This document shows, piece after piece, positions 1 through 7,486 of a DNA stretch of 11,041 bases. A program made the position numbers and the translations under genes. Location: positions 1 through 11,041 of the forward strand of contig JANQPK010000005.1 of NCBI GenBank assembly GCA_028289505.1, read 5' to 3'. Numbering within the stretch: the stretch's first letter is position 1; each line of letters opens with the position of its first letter. The stretch is from Cyclobacteriaceae bacterium. Its GTDB lineage: Bacteria > Bacteroidota > Bacteroidia > Cytophagales > Cyclobacteriaceae. Below the pieces are notes generated by a model. The model was not told where the DNA came from. It ran no database searches and worked only from the letters and a program-made list of their open reading frames with translations.

Positions 1-394
1 ACAAAAAGAAGAGTACCGTCACAATCACCACACTCAATATTGGGGGCATGGCCAGACGGCTGGTATCCTTGGGAAATTCGTGGTGTACTCCATGGAATGC
101 ATATTGTACTCTTTCTTTCAACCTGGTATTGGTGATCATATGGAATACATACCTATGCACTAAGTATTCTATCAGGCTGAAAAGCAGCAATCCCACCAAA
201 AAAGCAGCAGTTTGCGCCAGTGCTGTATATTGCGAATAAAGGTAACCCCAGACCATTAGAAACGTGGAGAATGATAAGAATATACTTACTGGAACCGCAG
301 TGTTGGTTCTGCTCAAGCGTTCCAGCAAAGGATTATCGAAAAGAACTTTTGAGCCTTTGTTCTTGGGTTTAATGGTGTTCGTTGAAGCACTCAT
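1..394 (-). CDS. Fatty-acid 2-hydroxylase-like protein (sterol desaturase superfamily), C-terminus cut off by the window edge
   Basis: An open frame of 131 codons runs from ATG at 394-392 to the left edge without a stop. Hydrophobic stretches lie at about residues 34-53, 58-79 and 117-131. Histidine clusters follow the family pattern: H80-R-Y-V-F-H85 right after the second segment, then H101-G-V-H104-H105 and the signature R113-L-A-M-P-P118. These match the di-iron ligands and the RLxxPP stretch of FA2H/Scs7-type fatty-acid hydroxylases, which use O2 to hydroxylate membrane lipid acyl chains. The remaining His clusters would lie beyond the window. In Bacteroidota such an enzyme could act on sphingolipid or ornithine-lipid acyl chains; that substrate is inferred. 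A carotenoid hydroxylase of the same superfamily is an alternative, but the RLxxPP stretch favours FA2H. The gene follows bshA by 78 bp and has its own promoter. Confidence 0.85.
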   Translation of the reverse strand, partial: MSASTNTIKPKNKGSKVLFDNPLLERLSRTNTAVPVSIFLSFSTFLMVWGYLYSQYTALAQTAAFLVGLLLFSLIEYLVHRYVFHMITNTRLKERVQYAFHGVHHEFPKDTSRLAMPPILSVVIVTVLFFL

Positions 395-416
395 ACCTTT
401 AAAATCATTTTCTACC

Positions 417-449
417 CAAATTTAGTAGATAAGAGTGGTTAACCACAAA
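417..449 (-). promoter_or_regulatory. Bacteroidota-type promoter for the fatty-acid hydroxylase gene
   Basis: Read on the minus strand, TTTG (449-446) is followed by 21 bases and then TAAATTTG (424-417), a perfect TAnnTTTG -7 box. The box ends 22 bases before the ATG at 394, which leaves a short leader. Spacing and both elements agree with the published Bacteroides and Flavobacterium sigma-factor consensus. Transcription from here would make the hydroxylase independent of the upstream bshA message. Confidence 0.6.
435..446. repeat. Perfect 12-bp palindrome GTGGTTAACCAC inside the promoter spacer
   Basis: The sequence equals its own reverse complement over all 12 bases. It occupies the spacer between the -33 and -7 elements, beginning at the last base of the -33 TTTG. 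A dimeric repressor bound here would block the promoter, so it is a candidate operator. No regulator gene is visible nearby, so the operator role is inferred from position only. Confidence 0.55.
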
Positions 450-472
450 AATAAAGTTAGATTTTTTGTCAT

Positions 473-1615
473 CTATCTGGCTACAGATTTATGATTATTC
501 TCAGTGATTTCCTGATAATAATCCTCATATATGGGCAATATATTATGAACATCGAAGTCCTTAGCCCGGTTCAACGCTCCTGCCTTGAACTTGGCGAGAC
601 GACCATCAGAAAGTATTTTCAAAGCGTTTTCAGACATACTTTTAATGTCACCGACATCACTCATGAACCCGGTTTGCCCATCGATCATCAGCTCAGGCAG
701 TCCACCAGTGTTGGAGGAAATAACGGGTACCTCACAAGCCATAGCCTCCAGGGCCGCCAGTCCGAAACTCTCTTTCTCTGATGGCATTATAAATAAGTCC
801 GCCACCGAGAGCACTTCTTCAACCGCTTCTAGTTTACCTAAGAACCTCACCTCGTTGCAAATGTTTAGTTCCCGGCATAAAGATTCGATGTGATTTCTTT
901 CAGGACCGTCACCCACCAAAAGTAATTTGGCACTAATAGACTGCCGGATATTTCGAAATATTTTCACCACATCCTCCACTCTTTTAACTTTTCTGAAATT
1001 AGAAGTGTGTACAATTAATTTCTCGCCTTCGGGGCAAATAGCTGTTTTGAAGTGATCCTTTTTTTGTTTTTTGAATTTTTGCAGATCGATGAAGTTGGGG
1101 ATTACCTCAATATTCTTTTTAATATCAAAATGGTTGTAGGTATCTTCCTTCAAGTCCTTGGATACCGCAGTCACGCCATCTGACTGGTTAATACTAAAGG
1201 TAACAACTGGCTCGTAACTGGCATCCTTGCCTACCAGCGTGATATCCGTTCCGTGAAGCGTGGTAATCACCGGGATTTCCACTCCGCTGGATTTTAATAT
1301 CTGCTTGGCCATGTAAGCAGCTGAAGCATGAGGGATCGCGTAATGCACGTGGAGTAGATCCAATTGTTCATATTGGATCACATTAACCAGGGTACTGGCC
1401 AGTGCTAACTCATAAGGAGGGTACTGGAACAGAGGATAGGTGCGAATTTCTACCTCGTGATAAAACAGGTTCTCGTTAAAAAAATCGAGCCTGGTAGGCT
1501 GTGAGTAAGTAATAAAATGGACCTTGTGCCCTTTTTTGGCCAAAGCAATTCCCAACTCAGTAGCTACAACTCCACTTCCTCCGAAGGTGGGGTAACATAC
1601 AATACCTATTTTCAT
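473..1615 (-). CDS. bshA: N-acetyl-alpha-D-glucosaminyl L-malate synthase BshA (bacillithiol synthesis)
   Basis: A cytosolic GT4-family glycosyltransferase of 380 aa, the usual length for BshA. It joins GlcNAc from UDP-GlcNAc to L-malate, the first step of bacillithiol synthesis. The N-terminus (MKIGIVCYPTFGGSG) carries the glycine-rich loop G12-G13-S14-G15 typical of BshA. Further marks are HYAIPHA at 91-97, HGTD at 121-124, the donor-phosphate segment N206-F-R-K-V-K-R212, and the GT4 E-x7-E motif E282...E290 in ESFGLAALE. The start ATG (1615-1613) lies 2 bp after the stop of the upstream glycosidase gene, so the two are almost certainly co-transcribed and probably translationally coupled. 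The later pathway genes bshB and bshC are not in this window. Other GT4 enzymes are possible in principle, but the N-terminal signature is very close to known BshA. Confidence 0.93.
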   Translation of the reverse strand: MKIGIVCYPTFGGSGVVATELGIALAKKGHKVHFITYSQPTRLDFFNENLFYHEVEIRTYPLFQYPPYELALASTLVNVIQYEQLDLLHVHYAIPHASAAYMAKQILKSSGVEIPVITTLHGTDITLVGKDASYEPVVTFSINQSDGVTAVSKDLKEDTYNHFDIKKNIEVIPNFIDLQKFKKQKKDHFKTAICPEGEKLIVHTSNFRKVKRVEDVVKIFRNIRQSISAKLLLVGDGPERNHIESLCRELNICNEVRFLGKLEAVEEVLSVADLFIMPSEKESFGLAALEAMACEVPVISSNTGGLPELMIDGQTGFMSDVGDIKSMSENALKILSDGRLAKFKAGALNRAKDFDVHNILPIYEDYYQEITENNHKSVAR

Positions 1616-1617
1616 AA

Positions 1618-4563
1618 TTAGCTATTCCCCTTTCTATAACTCCACATGGAATCATAGATAGCATCCTGAATCCTTGTACGTATGTTGCTTTTAATAAGTT
1701 TAGTATTATTGGCTTTCGGGTGTATTCTATTGGATAAGAAAACATAAACCAGATCGAATTCAGGGTCTACCCAAACTGCCGTACCAGTGAACCCTGTATG
1801 GCCAAAGGTACTAGCACTGGCATATCTTGAGGTGGGATTGATTTTCCCGTTGCGTTCGGGTTTATCCCAACCCAGTCCTCTGCGATTGCGGGAAGATTGT
1901 TGCGTGGTAAACTTCTTTAAGGTTCCCTCCTGTAAATAACGTGTACCCCCATAATATCCGTCTTGGAGATTCATTTGAGCTAATATTGCCAGATCAGTGG
2001 CGTTGCTAAATATACCAGCATGTCCGGCGATCCCTCCAAACATTGCAGCACCTTGGTCGTGAACCGTTCCACAGATCAAAGTATTTCTAAAATAATTGTC
2101 TACCTCTGTGGGAGCAATGCGGTTTACTGGAAATTTGCACAAGGGCAAGTAGGTCATGGTAGACAGGCCGAGAGGACGATAAAAATTCTGCTCCAGAAAC
2201 TGCTCAATAGGCTGATTCAACTTGGATTCAGCCAATTTCTTCAGCACATAGAATCCCATATCGCTATATTTGTAGGTATAATGCGATCCGCGTCTATATC
2301 TAGCCGGTCTCAGACGACTGTCTACCGTCCATTGCCATAAGGAGTCCTGTAGGGTATTTATGCTGTATATGCCCAGTGCTACCTGCATTTGAAAATTCTG
2401 CTCTGGATAAACACTGTAGATAGTAGGGTTAAGCCCCACTTTATCAACGGTCCTGCGCCAGAACGGGATGAAGGGTAATAATCCCGCTTGATGTGTAAGC
2501 AGGTCCTTGATCAATATATCCTTCTTATTACTTTCAACCATTTCCGGGAGATAGCTGGATGCCTTTCGATTCAAATCCAGAGCACCCTGCTCCTCCAGGA
2601 ACATGATAGCTTGCAGGGTGGCTACTACCTTGGTTATCGATGCAATATCATAAAGCGTTTTATCCGTTACTGCGTCCACACTATCATAGGTGAAATAGCC
2701 ATAAGCTTTTTCAAAAACCACTTTTCCATTGCGAGCTACCAACACCTGACAACCCGGTGTGGCCTTTTCACTAATGGCCTCTCTGGCTATGTTGTCTATT
2801 CTTGAAAGTACTCGTGAGTCCATACCAGCACTTTCTGGTAAAGAATATCCTAATCTGCCAATGGCTTCGATGTTAACTCCCGTGCCCGCCCCTATGCTAC
2901 CGCTGCTAACCGGAAGCTGACCGCTGGCATCAATTGCTCCAAAAATGATTTGTGGTACCAGCTCTTGAGTTATCCGTTGGTCCTGATAGGCACATATCAA
3001 ATTATCACTCTCAGGGAGGTACTCAAGGCTGTAAGGATTCCCAAATGCCACTAAAACCACATTTGTTCTCTTCTGCAGTGAAGAAATAAATTCAATATCG
3101 TCGCTGGTTAAGCCATAATTCTTGCTTCTGGAATTAGTCAGCATATGCAATCCAATCAATACCTGACTGAAGTTTTCCAACTTGCTGAGTAAACGCTGAT
3201 ATTGATCTTTACTTCGTTCGGTTTTGCCTACGGTGAAGTGGGTGAATGGGGCGTACTTTGACAATTTCTCTTGAAAGGTATTAGGTGCATTGGTACCAAT
3301 GGTAAGGCTAGCAAAGTAGGTGGTATCAAGCACTTTGATAGGAATGGTGTTTTGTTCGTTTTTGACCACGGTGATGGCCTTTTCAAATAAGGTACGTTTG
3401 AGTAGTTGGGCTTCTGGTCGAGTTAGGAATGATGTTAAATTGTCGGTGTTTACCGGTTGATAATGATTCAGCCCGGCCCTATATTTGGTAGACAAGATTC
3501 TTTTCACCTTGGATTCCACTACCTGTCGTTTGATATCTTTGTTGTCTATAGCTGCCTTGATGGCCTCAATGGCAGCAGGAACGTTTTCAGGAAATAGCAA
3601 CACGTCATTACCAGCTTGCAATGCTTTTACTTCCAACTCCCCGGGTTGATAAAAAGCGCTCACACCCCGCATGTTTAGGGCATCTGTAAAAACCAGTCCG
3701 TTGAAGCGGTACTTCTCCTTTAACAAACCGTTTATTACCGGCCTGGACAAGGTGGTAGGTAGATTAGCAGTAGAATCGAGAGCAGGGAGGTACAAGTGGG
3801 CTACCATGGTACTGCGCAATCCGGCAGCCATCAATTTCTTAAATGGATACAACTCAATGTTTTCTAACCGTTGTAAATCGTGGTCGACTATGGGAAGGGT
3901 GTGGTGTGAATCTGTACTGGTGTCGCCGTGTCCAGGAAAGTGTTTGGCGTTTGCCATAATTCCTGCAGCTTCCAATCCCCGCATGTAAGCAATACCTTTA
4001 TTGGCTACATTGTCCTTATCTTCTCCGAACGATCGGGTGCCAATTACTGGATTCGAGGGATTGCTATTGATATCTACTACTGGAGCAAAGTTTATGTGAA
4101 CCCCAAGGCGTCTCATCTGGCGACCAATTTCCTCACCCATCAGGTAGATCTGGTGGTTATCCCTGATAGCACCAAGTGTCATTTGACGGGGATAACTGAT
4201 GGTACTATCTAGGCGCATCCCCAACCCCCATTCACCGTCCATAGCGATAAGCATAGGAGTTTTAGCAAGCTTCTGATAGGAATTGGTAAGTTGGGCCTGC
4301 CTTACCGGGCCCCCTTGCATGAAGAGCAGGCCACCAATATTGTATTTCTTAATCAGTTTCTCAATTCCTTGTCGATCGGCGCCTTTTCTGGAATAAGCAG
4401 CTACCATAAACAACTGGCCGATGCGTTCTTCTTGGCTGAGGCTACGGTAAACACTATCTATCCAATCTTGCTCTTGCTTATCTTGATGAACCTCTTGCGC
4501 GGTTAAATCGTTAACCAACAAGAGCAAGAATACTGGTAAAATTATCCGTGTTAAACGCTTCAA
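1618..4563 (-). CDS. Secreted GH3 beta-N-acetylglucosaminidase (NagZ-like) fused to a beta-lactamase/esterase-like serine hydrolase
   Basis: A 981-aa protein with a signal peptide (about residues 1-22, ending TAQ, no lipobox Cys). The GH3 TIM-barrel domain (about 40-360) carries KHFPGHGDT at 207-215 with the NagZ-type Asp-His dyad D218/H220, and the expected nucleophile D294 in VFTDALNMRG. A GH3 C-terminal alpha/beta domain follows (about 390-555). Residues about 580-970 form a class C beta-lactamase-like domain: S642-I-T-K645 (SxxK), Y766-S-D768 (the YxN position) and H922-T-G924 (the KTG position). The barrel should cut GlcNAc-containing peptidoglycan fragments outside the cytoplasm. The second domain may be a peptidase or esterase rather than a true beta-lactamase, since it has YSD and HTG instead of YAN and KTG. 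The start is TTG (4563-4561): no ATG lies upstream before the in-frame stop at 4644-4642, and the next Met is residue 53, past the signal peptide. bshA follows after 2 bp. Confidence 0.9.
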   Translation of the reverse strand: MKRLTRIILPVFLLLLVNDLTAQEVHQDKQEQDWIDSVYRSLSQEERIGQLFMVAAYSRKGADRQGIEKLIKKYNIGGLLFMQGGPVRQAQLTNSYQKLAKTPMLIAMDGEWGLGMRLDSTISYPRQMTLGAIRDNHQIYLMGEEIGRQMRRLGVHINFAPVVDINSNPSNPVIGTRSFGEDKDNVANKGIAYMRGLEAAGIMANAKHFPGHGDTSTDSHHTLPIVDHDLQRLENIELYPFKKLMAAGLRSTMVAHLYLPALDSTANLPTTLSRPVINGLLKEKYRFNGLVFTDALNMRGVSAFYQPGELEVKALQAGNDVLLFPENVPAAIEAIKAAIDNKDIKRQVVESKVKRILSTKYRAGLNHYQPVNTDNLTSFLTRPEAQLLKRTLFEKAITVVKNEQNTIPIKVLDTTYFASLTIGTNAPNTFQEKLSKYAPFTHFTVGKTERSKDQYQRLLSKLENFSQVLIGLHMLTNSRSKNYGLTSDDIEFISSLQKRTNVVLVAFGNPYSLEYLPESDNLICAYQDQRITQELVPQIIFGAIDASGQLPVSSGSIGAGTGVNIEAIGRLGYSLPESAGMDSRVLSRIDNIAREAISEKATPGCQVLVARNGKVVFEKAYGYFTYDSVDAVTDKTLYDIASITKVVATLQAIMFLEEQGALDLNRKASSYLPEMVESNKKDILIKDLLTHQAGLLPFIPFWRRTVDKVGLNPTIYSVYPEQNFQMQVALGIYSINTLQDSLWQWTVDSRLRPARYRRGSHYTYKYSDMGFYVLKKLAESKLNQPIEQFLEQNFYRPLGLSTMTYLPLCKFPVNRIAPTEVDNYFRNTLICGTVHDQGAAMFGGIAGHAGIFSNATDLAILAQMNLQDGYYGGTRYLQEGTLKKFTTQQSSRNRRGLGWDKPERNGKINPTSRYASASTFGHTGFTGTAVWVDPEFDLVYVFLSNRIHPKANNTKLIKSNIRTRIQDAIYDSMWSYRKGNS

Positions 4564-4653
4564 AACAACTGCAGTTTGATCAAATATTGGATAAATACTA
4601 TTTTCCGAATTAAGTAAAAGTATGAATAATATTAGATATATTTATTTACCACT
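4564..4653. promoter_or_regulatory. AT-rich divergent intergenic region
   Basis: This 90-bp gap separates the divergent glycosidase and small membrane-protein genes, so promoters for both must lie here or overlap the coding starts. Only imperfect -7 boxes are visible: AATATTTG on the minus strand near 4580-4590, and TATATTTA on the plus strand near 4637-4644. Neither has a convincing TTG at the right distance. The sites are therefore not assigned precisely. Confidence 0.35.
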
Positions 4654-4998
4654 ATGAAATTTCCTTCCCTCTTCAGGACTCCTGCACACAAACGATTCCA
4701 TTTCGAACCACGGTATTACGACCCGGTAAAGGAGGATATTGCTCGTAGAACTGCGCGTATAAAACAGGAACTTTCAGGAGATAAAAATAGCAACTATCGG
4801 GCCAACATTTCTAGTGCATTCGCCCGCAAATCTAGGCAAAGTAATAAATCAGGCCTTATTCAATTCTCATTGATTGCCGGTATGTTCTGCACCTTCTTCG
4901 GTTACTTATATTATGGCAATCTTGCGCTCTACTTGCTGATGGGTGTTATGGCAGTCTATCTGGTCTACCGGTTACGCTCACTTTTTAAAATTAGATAG
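4654..4998 (+). CDS. Small two-helix membrane protein of unknown function upstream of mutL
   Basis: A 114-aa protein. Residues 1-66 are basic and hydrophilic, with the aromatic/charged stretch FRTPAHKRFHFEPRYYDP near the start and a charged, probably helical segment at about 24-41. Two hydrophobic segments follow at about 68-86 and 88-106, then a basic tail (RLRSLFKIR). The long basic N-terminal region probably faces the cytoplasm, with the two helices as a hairpin. I do not recognise a catalytic motif. From memory, similar small proteins with a KRFxxxPRYYDP-like N-terminus sit beside mutL in many Bacteroidota and are sometimes misnamed as a riboflavin synthase subunit; nothing here supports that name. 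mutL starts 63 bp downstream on the same strand, so co-transcription is plausible. Confidence 0.75.
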   Translation: MKFPSLFRTPAHKRFHFEPRYYDPVKEDIARRTARIKQELSGDKNSNYRANISSAFARKSRQSNKSGLIQFSLIAGMFCTFFGYLYYGNLALYLLMGVMAVYLVYRLRSLFKIR

Positions 4999-5008
4999 GT
5001 ATTACCTA
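4996..5008. repeat. Short inverted repeat TAGGTA-T-TACCTA at the 3' end of the small membrane-protein gene
   Basis: Two perfect 6-base arms flank one central base. The left arm includes the TAG stop codon (4996-4998). Further TACCT copies follow to 5020. A one-base loop cannot form an RNA hairpin without opening the inner pairs, and no T-run follows, so it is a poor terminator. A protein-binding site upstream of mutL is possible but unproven. Confidence 0.35.
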
Positions 5009-5061
5009 AATTTACCTACCTGCATTTGTTGATCCAATCAAGCCAGGGCTGGTTTAATCCC

Positions 5062-6873
5062 ATGAAAGATATCATTCAGCTGTTACCAGATAATATTGCC
5101 AATCAAATTGCCGCAGGTGAAGTGATACAACGTCCAAGCTCGGTGGTAAAGGAACTATTGGAAAACGCCATCGATGCTGGAAGTTCTGAGATAACAGTTA
5201 TCATTAAGGATGCGGGGAAATCGTTGATCCAGGTAATCGATAATGGAATTGGGATGTCTGGAACCGATGCCAGGTTAAGTTTTGAACGTCATGCAACTTC
5301 AAAGTTGCGACATGCAGATGACCTGTTTTCACTTCGCACCAAAGGCTTCAGGGGAGAAGCTTTAGCCTCAATAGCCGCTATAGCCACGGTGGAGATGAAG
5401 ACCAGGAGGGAGGATGATGAACTGGGGCAATATCTGGTAGTTGAAGGAAGCGAGGTGAAAAAGCAAGAGTTAGCATCGGCGCCTATTGGGACTTCTGTTG
5501 CGGTCAAGAATATCTTTTACAATGTTCCGGCCCGTCGCAATTTCCTAAAGTCCAATTCCGTTGAGACACGTCATATATTGGAAGAGTTTCATCGAGTAGC
5601 CATAGCCCATGGTGATACCGCGTTCACGCTGTACCAAAATGAGCAGGAGCTCTACAAGCTTAGGCCTGCAAATCTTAGTCAAAGAATTGTACAGCTGCTG
5701 GGGAAAAATCACCAACAACAATTGGTTAGTTGCCAAGAGGAGACCTCATTGATGAACGTTGAGGGGTATATCGGGAAACCTGAAAACGCCAAGAGGACCA
5801 GAGGCGAGCAGTATCTTTTTGTGAATAACCGATTTATAAAGAGTAATTATCTCAATCATGCGGTACTCTCTGCCTATGAAGGATTACTACAGGAGAAGCA
5901 ATACCCATTCTATGCTTTGTTTATTGAGATAGACCCCAAGCATGTGGACGTTAATGTGCATCCTACTAAAACTGAGATCAAGTTCGACGATGAGCGATCC
6001 ATTTATGGTATAGTTAGAGCGGCAGTTAAGCAGGCCTTGGGAACTCACAATATCACACCCTCGCTGGATTTTGACAGTGATGTTAATTTTGAAGCCATAA
6101 TCCAGGTGCCCACCAGATCTTCAATCACCACCAGGCAGGAACGGGAATATGGACAGATGAAAGGATATCACTTGCCTGACCGGAATGTGGAACATTGGGA
6201 AAAGCTTTATCAGGCCTCTGTTGATGAGTCAAGAATAGCTTTAGGAAAGGATGTACCGGTCAAGATTATGGGTAGCGAAGTAAATCGCAGAGAACCAGCA
6301 GAACGGGTAAAGCGCGCTACCATGCAGGTGCTAAAACGCTACATTATTACCCCCGTAAAATCCGGGCTAATGTGTGTGGATTACAAAGCGGCTACCGAAA
6401 GAATTTTGTATGAAAAATATCTGAACAATTTGGAGAACCGTTCAGGTGCATCGCAGCAATTATTGTTTCCGCAAACTTTAAACATGAATCCTGCGGATTT
6501 TTCATTGATAATGGAGATTCAATCAGATATTAGCGCCTTGGGCTTTGCTATTGAGCAGATTGGCAAGTTCGATCTGGTTATACGGGGAGTTCCCCTCGAT
6601 GCAGCTTCCAGAGATGCCAAATCTTTATTTGATGGGCTTCTAGAGCAGATTAAGCACTTTAGCGCAAACCCTAATGTAGATCACAAGCAGCAATTAGCTC
6701 GATCTATGGCCCGGAAAGTGGCAACTATTCCAGAGGCAAACTTGGAGCAGCAAGAGATGGAGACAGTAGTAGACAGGCTGTTTGGATGCGAAAATCCCAA
6801 TTACACTCCCAGTGGTGAAAAAACATATATTGTACTGGAGTCATTAAATATGGAAAACCTGTTTAAAACTTGA
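5062..6873 (+). CDS. mutL: DNA mismatch repair protein MutL
   Basis: A 603-aa mismatch-repair mediator that links MutS recognition to downstream strand processing. The N-terminal GHKL ATPase is complete: E31-L-L-E34-N35, D60-N-G-I-G-M65, RHATSK at 76-81, and G95-F-R-G-E-A-L101. The transducer segment has RTRGEQYLFVNNR (245-257) and VDVNVHPTKTEIKF (295-308). A linker at about 330-415 leads to the C-terminal dimerisation domain (about 418-600). There, QQLLFP at 465-470 resembles the beta-clamp-binding motif of bacterial MutL. The endonuclease motif DQHA-x2-E-x4-E appears as D440-Y-K-A-A-T-E446-R-I-L-Y-E451: spacing and acidic residues are kept, but Gln and His are lost, so nicking activity is doubtful. 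The ATG at 5062 gives the family N-terminus MKDIIQLLPDNIANQIAAGE; an upstream TTG at 5026 would add 12 atypical residues. Confidence 0.96.
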   Translation: MKDIIQLLPDNIANQIAAGEVIQRPSSVVKELLENAIDAGSSEITVIIKDAGKSLIQVIDNGIGMSGTDARLSFERHATSKLRHADDLFSLRTKGFRGEALASIAAIATVEMKTRREDDELGQYLVVEGSEVKKQELASAPIGTSVAVKNIFYNVPARRNFLKSNSVETRHILEEFHRVAIAHGDTAFTLYQNEQELYKLRPANLSQRIVQLLGKNHQQQLVSCQEETSLMNVEGYIGKPENAKRTRGEQYLFVNNRFIKSNYLNHAVLSAYEGLLQEKQYPFYALFIEIDPKHVDVNVHPTKTEIKFDDERSIYGIVRAAVKQALGTHNITPSLDFDSDVNFEAIIQVPTRSSITTRQEREYGQMKGYHLPDRNVEHWEKLYQASVDESRIALGKDVPVKIMGSEVNRREPAERVKRATMQVLKRYIITPVKSGLMCVDYKAATERILYEKYLNNLENRSGASQQLLFPQTLNMNPADFSLIMEIQSDISALGFAIEQIGKFDLVIRGVPLDAASRDAKSLFDGLLEQIKHFSANPNVDHKQQLARSMARKVATIPEANLEQQEMETVVDRLFGCENPNYTPSGEKTYIVLESLNMENLFKT

Positions 6874-6874
6874 T

Positions 6875-7474
6875 ATGCTAAGAAGTCTGACACCAATGGT
6901 GAAAAATCTGCTTTTGATCAACGTTGCCATGTACGTGATCACGGATTTCCTGGGTATGCAATTGATCAAGTATCAGTTGATGCTCCATAGCTTTCATAGT
7001 CCGGAGTTTCAGCCTTATCAATTATTTACCCATATGTTTCTTCATGGTGGCTTTTCCCACCTGTTGTTCAATATGCTGGGTCTGTTCTTTTTAGGTCCCA
7101 TGTTAGAAAGGGTATGGGGATCGAGTAGATTTCTGTTGTTCTATATGGTATGCGGAATTGGGGCGGCTGTTCTTTTTGCCTCGATAAGTTATTTTCAGGG
7201 TCTGTTGAACCCAATGTTGGGAGCTTCAGGGGCGATTTATGGCTTATTGATGGCAATTGGCATGTTGTTTCCAAACACTGAGTTTATGTTGTTATTTCCA
7301 CCTATCCCATTGAAGGCAAAGTATCTGGCCCTGGGTCTGGGGTGTATTGCCTTGTTTTCCGGATTGAGTAATACTGCAGGTGATAATGTGGCCCACTTCG
7401 CGCACTTAGGTGGCATGTTATTTGCCTTTATTTTGTTAAAAATATGGGAACAAAAAAGGGGAAGCTTTTATTAA
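6875..7474 (+). CDS. Rhomboid family intramembrane serine protease
   Basis: A 199-aa polytopic inner-membrane protein of compact rhomboid size (six helices). The oxyanion-hole region has H62-L-L-F-N66. The catalytic serine is S118 in G116-A-S-G119, and the catalytic histidine is H177 in AHFAHLGG (173-180), so the Ser-His dyad is intact. Rhomboids cut single-pass membrane proteins within or near the membrane; the substrate cannot be read from the sequence. The ATG lies 1 bp after the mutL stop, implying co-transcription and probably coupled translation. A second rhomboid follows 12 bp downstream. Confidence 0.93.
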   Translation: MLRSLTPMVKNLLLINVAMYVITDFLGMQLIKYQLMLHSFHSPEFQPYQLFTHMFLHGGFSHLLFNMLGLFFLGPMLERVWGSSRFLLFYMVCGIGAAVLFASISYFQGLLNPMLGASGAIYGLLMAIGMLFPNTEFMLLFPPIPLKAKYLALGLGCIALFSGLSNTAGDNVAHFAHLGGMLFAFILLKIWEQKRGSFY

Positions 7475-7486
7475 AGGAATTTCATA

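Noticed and set aside
48..239. Open frame of 63 codons on the plus strand
   Set aside because: It lies antisense to the fatty-acid hydroxylase frame, whose His motifs are clearly real.
585..893. Plus-strand open frames across bshA, and similar frames across the glycosidase, mutL and rlmN genes
   Set aside because: They are antisense or shifted-frame shadows of genes with clear family motifs.
5026..5061. TTG start giving MutL 12 extra residues
   Set aside because: The ATG at 5062 gives the standard MutL N-terminus; the extension has no family match.
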